The notes: generated from the letters alone by a model not told the origin. A stretch of DNA of 64,000 nucleotides from Winogradskyella echinorum (GCF_014297365.1 NZ_JACOQD010000007.1:55222-119221); one strand, 5' to 3'; shown: positions 42,732-51,740, numbered from the stretch's first letter. A program made the numbers and translations.

Positions 42732-43280
42732 CTAACTGTAATCCTTAACCTTTCCTTCTACTCCTTTATAAAACGCTTTCATAAACTTAAAATCGGCTTC
42801 CATATCGTCTGTAGGATAAAAAGGCTCAGAGATTTTATTTTGTTTATTTTTAAAATCGAGTGTAAACATAATTATAGGCACTTTAGCAGCTTTTGCAATA
42901 AAGTAAAAACCTGTTTTCCAATTATCTACTTTTTTCCTGGTTCCCTCTGGTGCTAAGGTTAAACGAAATTCGTCTGCTTCATCAAATAATTTAGCAATGG
43001 CCTCCACCTTATTTTGCCCAGAAGTTCTATCTAAAGGTTTACCTCCTACCCATCTAAAATAATATCCAAATGGCCAAACAAATAGCTCCTTCTTTCCTAC
43101 AAAATTAGTCTTTACATTAGTTACTTTTCTTAGTAATATCCCTAAATAGAAATCGTGCCAACTTGTATGCGGAACAGCAATAATAACGGCTTTTTTTACG
43201 GTGTCTTTAGAAAAGTTAGTATTACCTACTACCTTCCATCCCATTAATTTAAAGTAAATAAATTTTGCTAACCAGCGCAT
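42732..43280 (-). CDS. 1-acyl-sn-glycerol-3-phosphate acyltransferase-like protein (PlsC domain)
   Basis: 182 residues. PlsC motifs: AVIIAVPHTSWHDFYLGILL with the H(X)4D catalytic pair (about 37-42), FVWPFGYYFRWVGGKPLDR and LTLAPEGTRKKVDNWKTGFY (EGTR block, about 112). It is shorter than typical PlsC and lacks an N-terminal membrane helix, as in the flavobacterial lysophospholipid or glycerol acyltransferase-like group. It lies 1 base after the kdnB-like gene at the end of a kdsB operon, so a role in lipid A or membrane lipid acylation is plausible (inference). Confidence 0.85.
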   Translation of the reverse strand: MRWLAKFIYFKLMGWKVVGNTNFSKDTVKKAVIIAVPHTSWHDFYLGILLRKVTNVKTNFVGKKELFVWPFGYYFRWVGGKPLDRTSGQNKVEAIAKLFDEADEFRLTLAPEGTRKKVDNWKTGFYFIAKAAKVPIIMFTLDFKNKQNKISEPFYPTDDMEADFKFMKAFYKGVEGKVKDYS

Positions 43281-43281
43281 C

Positions 43282-44364
43282 TTACATTTTTTTGTAAAGC
43301 GAAAGCAATTTTTCTCGTGTAGCTATAGTTTTCCAGTTTTTACCTAAAGCATTTTCCCAAAGTGGTTCTAAACTCAAGGCTACATCTATCATGGTATCGA
43401 ACTGATAATCTTCTAAATCTGCACAGATACCTTGAGGTAATTCTATATTATGTTTCGCTTTCATCTTTTTGAATTGTGCAACACCTTCTGGGTAGTAGTC
43501 TTCTAGATGATCAAAAACAATACAATTACCAACACCATGTTTTATACCTAATAAATAACCTAAGCCATAACTTAAAGCATGTGCGACACCAACCTGAGAA
43601 TAAGCAATACTCATACCTCCATGCCACGATGCCATCATCAACTTATCTTGAGCTTCTTCTTTACTCAATGAATCTTCTAAAAATATTTTTTTACAAAGCT
43701 CATATGCTTTTTCACCATAACTCTCACTAAAGGCATTTAAATAAGTGCCATTAAGTGATTCTATACAGTGAACAAAACAATCCATGCCAGTATAAAACCA
43801 TTGATCTTTAGGTACATCTTTGGTTAACTCCGGATCGAGAATGACTTGATCGAAAGGCGTATAATCACTATTAATGCCTAATTTTCGTTCTGGGCCAGTT
43901 AAGATTGTAGTACGAGATACTTCTGCACCTGTACCCGAAATTGTAGGTACACCAACATGATAAATAGCGGGTTGTTTTATTAAATCCCAACCTTGATAAT
44001 CTTTAGAGTTTCCTTTATTAGTAAGCATTAAAGACACAGCTTTAGCAATATCCATTACAATACCTCCACCAATTCCAATAATACCAGATGGCAATTCGCT
44101 ATACTCTAAAATTATATCTTCGACCAATTGGTCTATTTGCGAAGTTTTTGGCTCTTCTTTTGTAGGTACATAAATAATTTTATCCTTATAAGACAAGGTT
44201 ATCCTAGAGGTTAACCAATGATTTCCTTTAAACACATCATCGACATAAAATATAAATGGTGCATTACGCCCTTTGCGTTTTGGCGAAAGAATTTCATCTA
44301 ATTGATTAAAACTTCCTCGCCCAAAAACTACTCGGGAAACCATCGGATAATTCTTATATATCAT
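43282..44364 (-). CDS. kdnB: Iron-containing alcohol dehydrogenase, KdnB-like (Kdo 8-oxidase)
   Basis: 360 residues. Fold motifs of group III metal-dependent alcohol dehydrogenases: GIIGIGGGIVMDIAKAVSL (NAD-binding, about 90-112), VGVPTISGTGAEVSRTTIL, YTGMDCFVHCIESLNGTY (metal Asp and His), SYSQVGVAHALSYGLGYLLG (His) and KHGVGNCIV (His). The long FVHCIESLNGTYLNAF match and the setting next to kdsB fit KdnB, the Kdo 8-oxidase that, with aminotransferase KdnA, makes 8-amino-Kdo in Shewanella. No KdnA homologue is in the window, so the product could instead be another oxidised sugar. Confidence 0.7.
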   Translation of the reverse strand: MIYKNYPMVSRVVFGRGSFNQLDEILSPKRKGRNAPFIFYVDDVFKGNHWLTSRITLSYKDKIIYVPTKEEPKTSQIDQLVEDIILEYSELPSGIIGIGGGIVMDIAKAVSLMLTNKGNSKDYQGWDLIKQPAIYHVGVPTISGTGAEVSRTTILTGPERKLGINSDYTPFDQVILDPELTKDVPKDQWFYTGMDCFVHCIESLNGTYLNAFSESYGEKAYELCKKIFLEDSLSKEEAQDKLMMASWHGGMSIAYSQVGVAHALSYGLGYLLGIKHGVGNCIVFDHLEDYYPEGVAQFKKMKAKHNIELPQGICADLEDYQFDTMIDVALSLEPLWENALGKNWKTIATREKLLSLYKKM

Positions 44365-44399
44365 TTACTCAATATCTTTAACAAAAATAAAAACTTAGT

Positions 44400-45113
44400 T
44401 TATTTAATTGGCTTGAAAAAATCTAAAATTTCAATTAAACTTTCTACAGTTTTAAATTCTGCTCCATTTGTTTCTTTTTTAGTTACTCTTTCATGTAGCC
44501 AAGTTGTATGAAATGGCACATGTATAGCTTCTGCCCCAATATTTATTAAAGGCAAAATGTCAGATTTTAATGAATTACCTATCATTAAAAATTCTGAAGG
44601 TATTATATCTAAATGCTTTAATAATTTAGAATAATCGGCTTCATGCTTTTCACTTAAAACTTCAATATGATGAAAATAGTCTATCAATCCCGATTTTTCT
44701 AATTTTCTTTGTTGGTCTAATAAATCACCTTTAGTTGCTACAATTAATCTATAATCTTTTGATAAGGTTTTTAGGACGTCTTCTACTCCATCTAATAACT
44801 CAATGGGTTTATTTATCATGTCCTTTCCTATCTCTAACATTTTTTTTATAATCTCGTTAGACACTTTTCCGTTAGAAAGCTCAATAGCTAGCTCTACCAT
44901 AGACAACACAAACCCTTTAACACCATACCCATAAATTGGCAGGTTTTTAATTTCCATTTTAAAGAGTTCTTGGTCTATTTTGTTTGGTGTTTCGTAATGA
45001 GACAACAATCTACCTACTTCTTCTTCAGCGTCTCTAAAATAAGTTTCATTAACCCAAAGCGTATCATCAGCATCGAAACCAATAACTTTTATGTTTTTGT
45101 AATCTATTTCCAC
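44400..45113 (-). CDS. HAD family hydrolase
   Basis: 237 residues. HAD motifs: [17 protein letters not shown] (motif I DxD, about 12), [19 protein letters not shown] (motif II Thr and Lys region, about 125) and [27 protein letters not shown] (motifs III/IV, about 171-197). The four-helix cap between residues about 25 and 95 places it near the YjjG/haloacid-dehalogenase group. It overlaps the kdsB stop by 10 bases and precedes kdnB, so it may dephosphorylate a sugar phosphate in Kdo-related metabolism, but a house-cleaning nucleotidase role is equally possible. Confidence 0.85.
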   Translation of the reverse strand: MEIDYKNIKVIGFDADDTLWVNETYFRDAEEEVGRLLSHYETPNKIDQELFKMEIKNLPIYGYGVKGFVLSMVELAIELSNGKVSNEIIKKMLEIGKDMINKPIELLDGVEDVLKTLSKDYRLIVATKGDLLDQQRKLEKSGLIDYFHHIEVLSEKHEADYSKLLKHLDIIPSEFLMIGNSLKSDILPLINIGAEAIHVPFHTTWLHERVTKKETNGAEFKTVESLIEILDFFKPIK

Positions 45114-45832
45114 AAACGCTTCGCCTTTTCTAAATCTTCTGGTGTATCGATTTCTACACCTTGTATTTGGGTTTCGACCATTTTAATACGCTTACCATAC
45201 TCTAAATAACGGATACATTCAATCTTTTCTGATGCTTCAAGAAATTGCATTGGTAACTTTGCAAAGTCTAAAATAGCATCTTTTCTAAATGCATAAATCC
45301 CTTTATGTTTAAAATAGCGTGCTCCGGCATTTTCATCTCTTGGAAATGGAATTGGACTGCGAGAAAAGTACAATGCAAAATTATCCTGATCAACGATGAC
45401 TTTAACCGTATTTGGATTATTAATTTCGTCATCGTCAGTAATTTCTACCATTAACGATGCGAGGTCAATTTCCTTTTTAACATCATCTTTAAAAACCTCC
45501 AGCACTTTGTATAAACTTTCGTGCTCAGTAAAAGGTTCATCACCTTGCACATTAACAACGATATCGCAATCTACATTAGCAACAGCTTCAGCTATTCTAT
45601 CACTACCAGATTCGTGTTCTTTAATGCTCATTATTGCCTTTCCACCATTATTTACAATTTCATTAAAAATAACTTCGCTATCCGTTACTACATATACTTC
45701 GCTAAAAAGTTTGGTAGCTACAGTTGCCTCATAGGTTCTTAAAATCACGGATTTTCCTGCTAAATTCTGCATCAATTTACCCGGAAATCTAGATGCACTA
45801 TATCGTGCAGGAATCATGGAAATTATTTTCAT
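45104..45832 (-). CDS. kdsB: 3-deoxy-manno-octulosonate cytidylyltransferase
   Basis: 242 residues. Activates Kdo as CMP-Kdo for lipid A-core synthesis in the cytosol. Recognisable by [21 protein letters not shown] (CTP loop, about 6), [26 protein letters not shown] (about 73), [16 protein letters not shown] (about 91), [36 protein letters not shown] and the closing [17 protein letters not shown]. It heads the operon kdsB-HAD-kdnB-acyltransferase, with overlapping or 1-35 base junctions. Confidence 0.95.
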   Translation of the reverse strand: MKIISMIPARYSASRFPGKLMQNLAGKSVILRTYEATVATKLFSEVYVVTDSEVIFNEIVNNGGKAIMSIKEHESGSDRIAEAVANVDCDIVVNVQGDEPFTEHESLYKVLEVFKDDVKKEIDLASLMVEITDDDEINNPNTVKVIVDQDNFALYFSRSPIPFPRDENAGARYFKHKGIYAFRKDAILDFAKLPMQFLEASEKIECIRYLEYGKRIKMVETQIQGVEIDTPEDLEKAKRLWK

Positions 45833-45891
45833 TTATAAATTTTATGATAACTCAAAAATACAGATTTTATAATCATATGTATAGAGAATTG

Positions 45892-47328
45892 TTATTCATT
45901 TTCGGTAAACATATCATCTTTAAAACCTATTAAATACAATTTTTCTTTGGCACGTGTTACAGCCGTATACAACCAACGTAGGTAATCTCTATTCATGCCT
46001 TCTGGTAAATAAGGTTGCTCAATAAAAATCGTATTCCACTGTCCACCTTGAGATTTATGACAAGTTATTGCATAAGAAAACTTAACCTGTAAGGCATTAA
46101 AATACTTATTGTTTTTTACTCCTAAAAAACGCTTGTAATTAGAGGTTTCGTTTTCATAATCTTTAGACACTTCTTGGTATAGTCGGTTAGATTCGTCGTA
46201 ACTCAACGAGGCACTTTCTACATCAATAGTATCTAAAAGCAATACGGTTTCAAAAGGTCGCATACGAGGATAATCGACCATTTTCATTTTAACTTCAGCA
46301 AATCTAAAGCCATATAATTCTTTAATACTGAAAATTTCGAGCACTTCAATAATGTCACCATTAGCTATAAAACCAGCTTCGGTTGTGGGTTTAATCCAAA
46401 AATAATTATTCTTTACAACCATTAAATAATCACCAGCAGATAGTTCTGTTTCATTAAATAAAATGCGCTGACGAATTTGTTGGTTGTAGGCATTTGCACG
46501 TTTATTACTTCTTACTATAATCGCAGTTTCTTCATAACCATTTGCGCTGTAAGCATCATTAATAGCATCCATAATTTCGTAGCCATCTATAAGTCTTACA
46601 ATATCTTTATAAGGCTTTACATTAAATTTAAAGCTATCGTAAAAATTGGTTTCTAAAACAGATCTAAGTTCTGTGGCATTTTCTAAAATACCAGAATCTT
46701 GTTCTTGCCTTACCACTTCATCTAACTCAATACCAATAACATCTTTATTATAATTTAAGCTTAATTTATCAGGATTTAATGCTGGACTTAAATCTGATTT
46801 CACAGGTGGTAATTGAGCCACATCTCCAATGAGTAGTAATTTGCATTGATGACCAGAATAAACATATTGCATTAAATCGTCTAAGAGCGATCCACTATCA
46901 TAAGATTTAGAATCTGAAGGTGTATCTGGTATCATAGATGCTTCATCTACTATAAAAATAGTGTTACGATGTTTATTGGGCTGCATTACAAACTTTACAC
47001 CTCCACCTTTGTCTTTTTTTGGAAAGTATATCTTTTTATGAATAGTAAACGCTTCCTTCTTAGAATAGTTAGAAATTACCTTAGCAGCTCTACCAGTTGG
47101 AGCTAATAAAACAGCACTTTTTTTAACCTGCCATAAATTAGAAACTATTGTACCAATAATGCTTGTTTTTCCGGTTCCGGCATAACCTTTTAATAAGTAA
47201 ATTGAATTTTTATTCGCATCAAAAATAAATTGTGATAACTGCATTAACACCATATCTTGCTTAGATGTTGGTGTAAATGGAAACTTAGATTTTAATAGCG
47301 AATAAAATGCAGAAGCATTAGAGATCAT
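45892..47328 (-). CDS. RecD-like superfamily 1 DNA helicase (AAA/UvrD_C_2)
   Basis: 478 residues from the preferred ATG (MISNASAFYSLLKSKFPFTP); an upstream start adds 10 unlikely residues. Motifs: IYLLKGYAGTGKTSIIGTI (Walker A, about 45), LLAPTGRAAKVIS, TIFIVDEASMIPD (Walker B, about 125), LLLIGDVAQLPPV (about 167) and YAITCHKSQGGQWNTIFIE with LYTAVTRAKEKLYLIGF at the C-terminus (UvrD_C_2). It is a small 5'-3' type helicase related to RecD/Dda without RecB/RecC partners nearby; a role in repair or replication is likely. Confidence 0.88.
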   Translation of the reverse strand: MISNASAFYSLLKSKFPFTPTSKQDMVLMQLSQFIFDANKNSIYLLKGYAGTGKTSIIGTIVSNLWQVKKSAVLLAPTGRAAKVISNYSKKEAFTIHKKIYFPKKDKGGGVKFVMQPNKHRNTIFIVDEASMIPDTPSDSKSYDSGSLLDDLMQYVYSGHQCKLLLIGDVAQLPPVKSDLSPALNPDKLSLNYNKDVIGIELDEVVRQEQDSGILENATELRSVLETNFYDSFKFNVKPYKDIVRLIDGYEIMDAINDAYSANGYEETAIIVRSNKRANAYNQQIRQRILFNETELSAGDYLMVVKNNYFWIKPTTEAGFIANGDIIEVLEIFSIKELYGFRFAEVKMKMVDYPRMRPFETVLLLDTIDVESASLSYDESNRLYQEVSKDYENETSNYKRFLGVKNNKYFNALQVKFSYAITCHKSQGGQWNTIFIEQPYLPEGMNRDYLRWLYTAVTRAKEKLYLIGFKDDMFTENE

Positions 47329-47447
47329 ACAAAAAGTAAATATCAAGCAAGATAGCAATATTCTATATTTTGCGGCGACTTATATTATTTACTTCTATAT
47401 TTTTAATGATTTTTATTTAGATTATTTTTACCAACAAAAAAAAATTG

Positions 47448-47455
47448 TAGATTTG
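47448..47455 (+). promoter_or_regulatory. Probable -7 box
   Basis: TAGATTTG matches TAnnTTTG exactly, 27 bases ahead of the ATG of the membrane protein gene. Confidence 0.5.
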
Positions 47456-47482
47456 CGATAGAGCTAATTAATAAACAGATAT

Positions 47483-48214
47483 ATGAAAGTAATTATTGCA
47501 ATTGTAGTTATTATACTATTAACCGTTGGTATTGTTTGGTTAATCGATAAGTATGTTCCAAAAAAAATGAAACCAATTATTCATCTTGTACTTTGGGCAA
47601 TAATTATAGTACTTGGTTATATGACGTTTAATTCTGTTTACGACGAGATTAAATTTAACCAGGTTAAAGAAGAACGTTTTAAGGTTGTAGTAGATCGCCT
47701 TATAGATATTAGAGATGCTGAATTAGCTTACAAAGAAGTGCATGGAGAATACACAGATAGCTTTGATAAACTAATCAATTTCGCAGAGAATGGTCAAGTA
47801 CCTATTACACAAAGACGTGATACTTTAGTATTAGATGAAGAAAGAACTAAGGCCTTTGGAGGTGTAGAAACTTTTAAAACACTTACCTTAATTGATACCT
47901 TAAGTTTTTATTCTGTAAAGGATTCTATTTTCGAAGGTGATACGCGCTACAAGACAATGATGAATGTTGGTGTTGGTAAAGAAGGTGCTAAATTCGATCT
48001 TAAAGCTGGTAAGCTTGATGATGATAATATTCCTGTTTTTGAAGCTAGTGTTGATAAAGCAATTGTTTTAGACGGACTAGATAAATACTTAATCCAAAAA
48101 GAAAAACAAGTAATGTCTGTAGATGGCGTTAATGGACCTAAATTAATGGTAGGTTCTATGGAAGAAGTATTTACTAAAGGAAACTGGCCAAAGAGCTACG
48201 CTAAAAAAGAATAG
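47483..48214 (+). CDS. Hypothetical membrane protein with two N-terminal helices
   Basis: 243 residues. Two transmembrane helices at about 2-21 (VIIAIVVIILLTVGIVWLI) and 31-48 (IIHLVLWAIIIVLGYMTF) are followed by an ordered soluble domain: VYDEIKFNQVKEERFKVVVDRLIDIRDAELAYKEVHGEYTDSFDKLINF, which resembles the pilin-like helix plus ordered head of some Bacteroidota membrane proteins, then a beta-rich part (GVGKEGAKFDLKAGKLDDDNIPVFEASVDK). I know no function. It lies 1 base before the DUF3822 gene and probably is cotranscribed with it and rsmD. Confidence 0.7.
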   Translation: MKVIIAIVVIILLTVGIVWLIDKYVPKKMKPIIHLVLWAIIIVLGYMTFNSVYDEIKFNQVKEERFKVVVDRLIDIRDAELAYKEVHGEYTDSFDKLINFAENGQVPITQRRDTLVLDEERTKAFGGVETFKTLTLIDTLSFYSVKDSIFEGDTRYKTMMNVGVGKEGAKFDLKAGKLDDDNIPVFEASVDKAIVLDGLDKYLIQKEKQVMSVDGVNGPKLMVGSMEEVFTKGNWPKSYAKKE

Positions 48215-48215
48215 T

Positions 48216-49022
48216 TTGAACGCAAACAATATTAAAGAACTGTCCATTCAAATCAATTTGAATGGGCTTTCTTTTTGTATTCTAAATAAGGAAACAAACA
48301 CAATTGAATTTTTAAAAACAATTGCGTTTGCGAATAAACTAAATCCTGCAAATGTACTTAACCATCTAAAGGCAGAACTTAGCAGTAATACTGTGTTTTC
48401 TGAAGATTTTGATGCTGTATTAGTAATTCATCAAAACGAATTATCGACATTAGTCCCTAAATCATTATATGATGAAAAGAATAAAGCAGACTATCTAAAA
48501 TTTAATTCAAAAATTCTTAGAACAGATTTTATTACCGAAGATGAAATTACAGCAAATGATAGCATAAATGTTTACGTACCTTATGTAAATATTAATAACT
48601 ACATTTTCGATACTTTTGGTGAGTTTGTATACAAACATGCATCTAGTGTTTTAATTGACACTATTTTAGAAAAAGAAAATACCTCAGAAGATCCAATAGT
48701 ATATATAAATAGTAACAAAAATACTATTGAAGTATTGGTTGTAGACAAAGGCCAATTACAGCTATTTAATGTTTTTGAGTATCATAGCAAAGAGGATTTT
48801 ATTTACTATTTATTATTTGTGTTTGAACAGTTAAAATTAGATGTAGAAACAACCCATGTAAAACTCAGTGGAGCTATTGATAAAGAGGATGAATTATACA
48901 CTATACTTTACACATATGTTCGGCACATCGATTTGATTAGCACAGATTTTAAATTTAAAATTTCTAATACCATTACAACCGACAACTTACACCAACATTA
49001 CCTTATCCTAAACTCCTTTTAA
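48216..49022 (+). CDS. DUF3822 family protein
   Basis: 268 residues. The pattern ELSIQINLNGLSFCILNKETN, VLVIHQNELSTLVPKSLYDEKNKADYLKFNSKIL and YVPYVNINNYIFDTFGEFVYKHASSVLIDTIL is that of DUF3822, a Bacteroidota family with an actin/ASKHA-like outline and unknown function that is frequently next to rsmD. The start codon is TTG; no ATG occurs in the first 190 codons of the frame that would keep the conserved N-terminus. It overlaps the rsmD start by 1 base (TAATG). Confidence 0.8.
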   Translation: MNANNIKELSIQINLNGLSFCILNKETNTIEFLKTIAFANKLNPANVLNHLKAELSSNTVFSEDFDAVLVIHQNELSTLVPKSLYDEKNKADYLKFNSKILRTDFITEDEITANDSINVYVPYVNINNYIFDTFGEFVYKHASSVLIDTILEKENTSEDPIVYINSNKNTIEVLVVDKGQLQLFNVFEYHSKEDFIYYLLFVFEQLKLDVETTHVKLSGAIDKEDELYTILYTYVRHIDLISTDFKFKISNTITTDNLHQHYLILNSF

Positions 49023-49561
49023 TGCGCATTATTTCTGGATTATATAAAGGCAGACGCATTACGGCGCCAAAAAAACTACCTGTAAGACCCACAACAGATA
49101 TGGCAAAAGAGGCGTTATTTAACATCTTAAATAATCAGTACTATTTTGATGATATTTCGGTTCTAGATTTATTTTCGGGTACAGGAAACATCAGTTACGA
49201 ATTTGCATCGAGAGGCACTGAACAAATCACTGCAGTTGATGATAATTACGGTTGCATAAAATTTATAAACGAAACTGCCGAAGCTTTTGATATGTCTATT
49301 AGTACCATTAAAAGTGATGTATTTAAATTTCTTGAAAAATCTAAGCAAAAGCACACTGTTATTTTTGCTGATCCTCCTTATGATTTTAATGTTGAAGCAT
49401 TTTCTAAAATACCAGAATTGGTTTTTAAAAATGATTTATTAAATGAAGAAGGTTTGCTAATTGTAGAACATTCTAAACATACCGATTTAAGTCATTTAGA
49501 GCATTTTTCGCATTCTAAAAGTTATGGTGGAAATATGTTTAGCTTTTTTGAAACAAATTGA
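49022..49561 (+). CDS. rsmD: 16S rRNA (guanine966-N2)-methyltransferase RsmD
   Basis: 179 residues. Methylates G966 of 16S rRNA in the 30S subunit. Motifs: MRIISGLYKGRRITAPKKLPVRPTTDMAKEALFNIL (characteristic N-terminus), VLDLFSGTGNISYEFASRG (SAM-binding motif I, about 45), VIFADPPYDFN (catalytic DPPY, about 115) and GLLIVEHSK. The start lies within the stop of DUF3822, so translation is coupled. Confidence 0.93.
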   Translation: MRIISGLYKGRRITAPKKLPVRPTTDMAKEALFNILNNQYYFDDISVLDLFSGTGNISYEFASRGTEQITAVDDNYGCIKFINETAEAFDMSISTIKSDVFKFLEKSKQKHTVIFADPPYDFNVEAFSKIPELVFKNDLLNEEGLLIVEHSKHTDLSHLEHFSHSKSYGGNMFSFFETN

Positions 49562-49699
49562 TTATCAGTTTTGTAGCTTAATTCCTAATCGATTATATTC
49601 ACTACATTTAATAGCCTTAATAGATTTTTCTATTAGTATTTCTACGTGTTTCTTCTTCAATTGTTATGGTTAAACGCTATTAATTAAAACCAAACAATT

Positions 49700-50224
49700 A
49701 TGAAAATTTCAAAAAAGATTATCGTCTTAGCAATGCTAGTGCTAGGAATTAGTTTCATTACTAATGCTCAAGAACCCGAAGTTACTCTCGAATTTAAAAA
49801 TTCTGAAGTCGCAGAGAAACTTTTACGTAACTATACTGAAGCTTTGCAAAAGGGAGATATTAATAAAATGAATGCACAGCTTCATGAAAATGCTATGATC
49901 TACGGATTGGGAGGGGGATTAGACTCATTAAATGTAAAGGAACACAAAGAATACTTCACCAGTAGCACCAATCAATATAAACATTCAATTACTCGCGATT
50001 TATATTTGCCTGTAAAAGTAGAAAACAATTGGAACGAAGGAGAATGGTTATTGTCTTGGGGAACAAACACAATTACCAACAAGAAATCGGGCCAGGAAAT
50101 TGTAGTTCCGTACCATACAGTTTCTAGAATAGAACAAGGTAAAATTGTCTATATGCATTATTTCTATGATATATTGAACATTGCACAAAGTCAAGGATTC
50201 ACACTAACACCACCCAAAGAATAA
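49700..50224 (+). CDS. Exported SnoaL/DUF4440-like protein
   Basis: 174 residues with a signal peptide (MKISKKIIVLAMLVLGISFITNAQ). The mature part fits an NTF2-like fold: EVAEKLLRNYTEALQKGDINKMNAQLHENAMIYGLGGGLDSLNVKEHKEYF, then LPVKVENNWNEGEWLLSWGTNTITNKKSGQEIVVPYHTVSRIEQGKIVYMHYFYD. Such secreted members are common in flavobacteria and have no known substrate. A strong bidirectional terminator lies just downstream, shared with rnpB. Confidence 0.8.
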   Translation: MKISKKIIVLAMLVLGISFITNAQEPEVTLEFKNSEVAEKLLRNYTEALQKGDINKMNAQLHENAMIYGLGGGLDSLNVKEHKEYFTSSTNQYKHSITRDLYLPVKVENNWNEGEWLLSWGTNTITNKKSGQEIVVPYHTVSRIEQGKIVYMHYFYDILNIAQSQGFTLTPPKE

Positions 50225-50244
50225 TCCAACTAAAACAAAAAAAT

Positions 50245-50275
50245 AAGCCCTTTGCAGATAATCTGCAAAGGGCTT
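50245..50275. terminator. Bidirectional terminator between SnoaL-like gene and rnpB
   Basis: AAGCCCTTTGCAGAT and ATCTGCAAAGGGCTT are perfect 15-base inverted copies separated by one base, flanked by an A-run on the left and TTTT on the right. It can end the plus-strand gene and the minus-strand RNase P RNA. Confidence 0.85.
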
Positions 50276-50281
50276 TTATAC

Positions 50282-50614
50282 TTAAGCAAATCTATAAGCC
50301 GAATTCTGTACTTTTCTTTTTTAGAAAATGAATTCTAAAAATGAAAAGCCCTTATCATTTATCTACGTTTACTATTACTAGCAAACTTTAGCTGCCTACC
50401 CTCTAACAATCGCGCGTGCACGCTCAAACGTTAGTTTACATGACATTGCACCACATAGAGTTTACCTGGTTTCACTACAGCATTACCTGTACATACTTTC
50501 TGTTGCACTTTTCCTCACCTTTCGATGGATGGCTGTTAGCCACTATGATTGCACTATGGTGTTCGGACTTTCCTACCCTAAATAAATTTAGAATCGATAA
50601 GGCGATTTACTTAA
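50282..50614 (-). ncRNA. rnpB: RNase P RNA (bacterial type A)
   Basis: Catalytic RNA that trims the 5' leader of pre-tRNAs. On the minus strand the conserved segments appear in order: GGGTAGGAAAGTCCGAACAC near the 5' end (P4 and its CR-I core), GCTAACAGCC, GAGGAAAAGTGCAACAGAAA, GTGAAACCAGGTAAACTC, AGAGGGTAGGC (CR-IV) and ACAGAATTCGGCTTATAGAT at the 3' end (CR-V/P4). P1 forms from UUAAGUAAAUC at the 5' end and GAUUUGCUUAA at the 3' end. Ends were set by this helix and give about 333 nt. A plus-strand ORF here is a shadow of the RNA. Confidence 0.93.
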
Positions 50615-50616
50615 TG

Positions 50617-50624
50617 CAAATTTA
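50617..50624 (-). promoter_or_regulatory. rnpB: Probable rnpB -7 box
   Basis: TAAATTTG on the minus strand, an exact TAnnTTTG match, ends 3 bases before the predicted 5' end of RNase P RNA, consistent with Bacteroidota promoter geometry. Confidence 0.5.
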
Positions 50625-50744
50625 CATTAAACAAATTGTAAATCTCTAATTACAAAAGACAATATACACTTCGTTTATAAAACGAAATAACATGTAGATT
50701 GCCCGATTTATGTGTAATAAAACAAAAGGCTTATAAGAATAAGC

Positions 50745-50767
50745 TTATTATTATTATTATTATTATT
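50745..50767 (+). repeat. TTA trinucleotide microsatellite
   Basis: Seven TTA units plus TT in the leader of the next gene, ending 24 bases before its ATG and following a short AAGGCTTATAAGAATAAGCT inverted repeat. Confidence 0.85.
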
Positions 50768-50791
50768 GATACATAATTAAAAATTTAATCC

Positions 50792-51649
50792 ATGAAAAAA
50801 ACAGTTATTTTATTATTTGCGTTCCTAACCTCGATTTCCTCAATGCAGGCTCAACGATTTGAAAAACAATTGACAAAAATGAAGGAAGCTGCTAGCGAAT
50901 TTCAAAAAAGAACACTTTTAGTTGTATTAAAAGATGAAAAAAAAGAAGAGAATACTAAGTATAATGAGTTCATTAAAAGAGCATTTGAAAGTGAATGGGA
51001 TCTAAATGATAAAATTATGTATGTTACTCCAAAAGAATTTAAAAAACTCAGAAAAGATAACTCCTACTCCTATTTTACACATGGCAATCGCACTTACAAA
51101 TCACCAACTGGTTTGGGAAATGAATTAAAAGAAGTTTTCAATATGGGAAATTGTAATAGCAAAATGCCAGTACATCAACATGGTTTTGAATTTGATAAAG
51201 AAGTATCACTTGCTGAACTTATAAGGCAAATACAGATGATAAAAATTCATCTAAACGGAATGAAGGACTTAGATCCCAAAACAGCTTGGAACGATTCTAA
51301 GGAAGCAACAAAAAATGGTTTAGACCAAAGTGAAATGGCGGATGAATTAAAAAAAATGACCTTATATATTGACGAAGAAGCTGTTGACGATAAGTTTAAA
51401 AATAACCTTGGCAATTTATATAAATATAAGTATAAGTTGGTAACCAAATCTGAAATTGAAATAGTTATAGTTGACAAAGTAAAAGATGTAGCATTTCTTG
51501 AAAATGGTAGAGTTGTAGAATCGAGTTCAGGTAAAGACATGATTTGGTTTGGAGAAGTAGATATGTCCCATAGAAGTATCAACTATCGTAAAGTCAAAAC
51601 AAAGCTGAAATTAAAGGATTTAAAAAAATTAGTAGAAATAATGAACTAA
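50792..51649 (+). CDS. Hypothetical exported protein
   Basis: 285 residues with a signal peptide (MKKTVILLFAFLTSISSMQAQ). The mature protein begins with a helical, Lys/Glu-rich region (FEKQLTKMKEAASEFQKRTLLVVLKDEKKEENTKYNEFIKRAFESEWDLNDKIMYVTP) and ends in a charged beta/helix region (KYKYKLVTKSEIEIVIVDKVKD, then YRKVKTKLKLKDLKKLVEIMN). The LLVVLKDEKKEE...FIKRAFESEW part resembles flavobacterial proteins of unknown role. No catalytic motif is recognised. A TTA microsatellite lies in its leader. Confidence 0.6.
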   Translation: MKKTVILLFAFLTSISSMQAQRFEKQLTKMKEAASEFQKRTLLVVLKDEKKEENTKYNEFIKRAFESEWDLNDKIMYVTPKEFKKLRKDNSYSYFTHGNRTYKSPTGLGNELKEVFNMGNCNSKMPVHQHGFEFDKEVSLAELIRQIQMIKIHLNGMKDLDPKTAWNDSKEATKNGLDQSEMADELKKMTLYIDEEAVDDKFKNNLGNLYKYKYKLVTKSEIEIVIVDKVKDVAFLENGRVVESSSGKDMIWFGEVDMSHRSINYRKVKTKLKLKDLKKLVEIMN

Positions 51650-51696
51650 AACAATATTGTTGTTATAATTAATTCTGTTAATAACTCAAATAAACT

Positions 51697-51733
51697 AAGC
51701 TCAATTTAAACTCTAAATTGGGCTTCTTTTTTT
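51697..51733 (+). terminator. Hairpin terminator before dnaX
   Basis: AAGCTCAATTTA and TAAATTGGGCTT form a 12-bp stem with one wobble position, followed by CTTTTTTT. Confidence 0.75.
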
Positions 51734-51740
51734 AAATTTG
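51733..51740 (+). promoter_or_regulatory. dnaX: Probable dnaX -7 box
   Basis: TAAATTTG matches TAnnTTTG exactly, 18 bases ahead of the dnaX ATG, immediately after the preceding terminator's T-run. Confidence 0.45.

Noticed and set aside
45396..45734. Plus-strand open frame of 112 codons
   Set aside because: Antisense to kdsB with intact catalytic motifs.
50416..50649. Plus-strand open frame of 77 codons
   Set aside because: It lies across the RNase P RNA and its promoter on the minus strand; conserved rnpB segments and the P1 helix explain the sequence.
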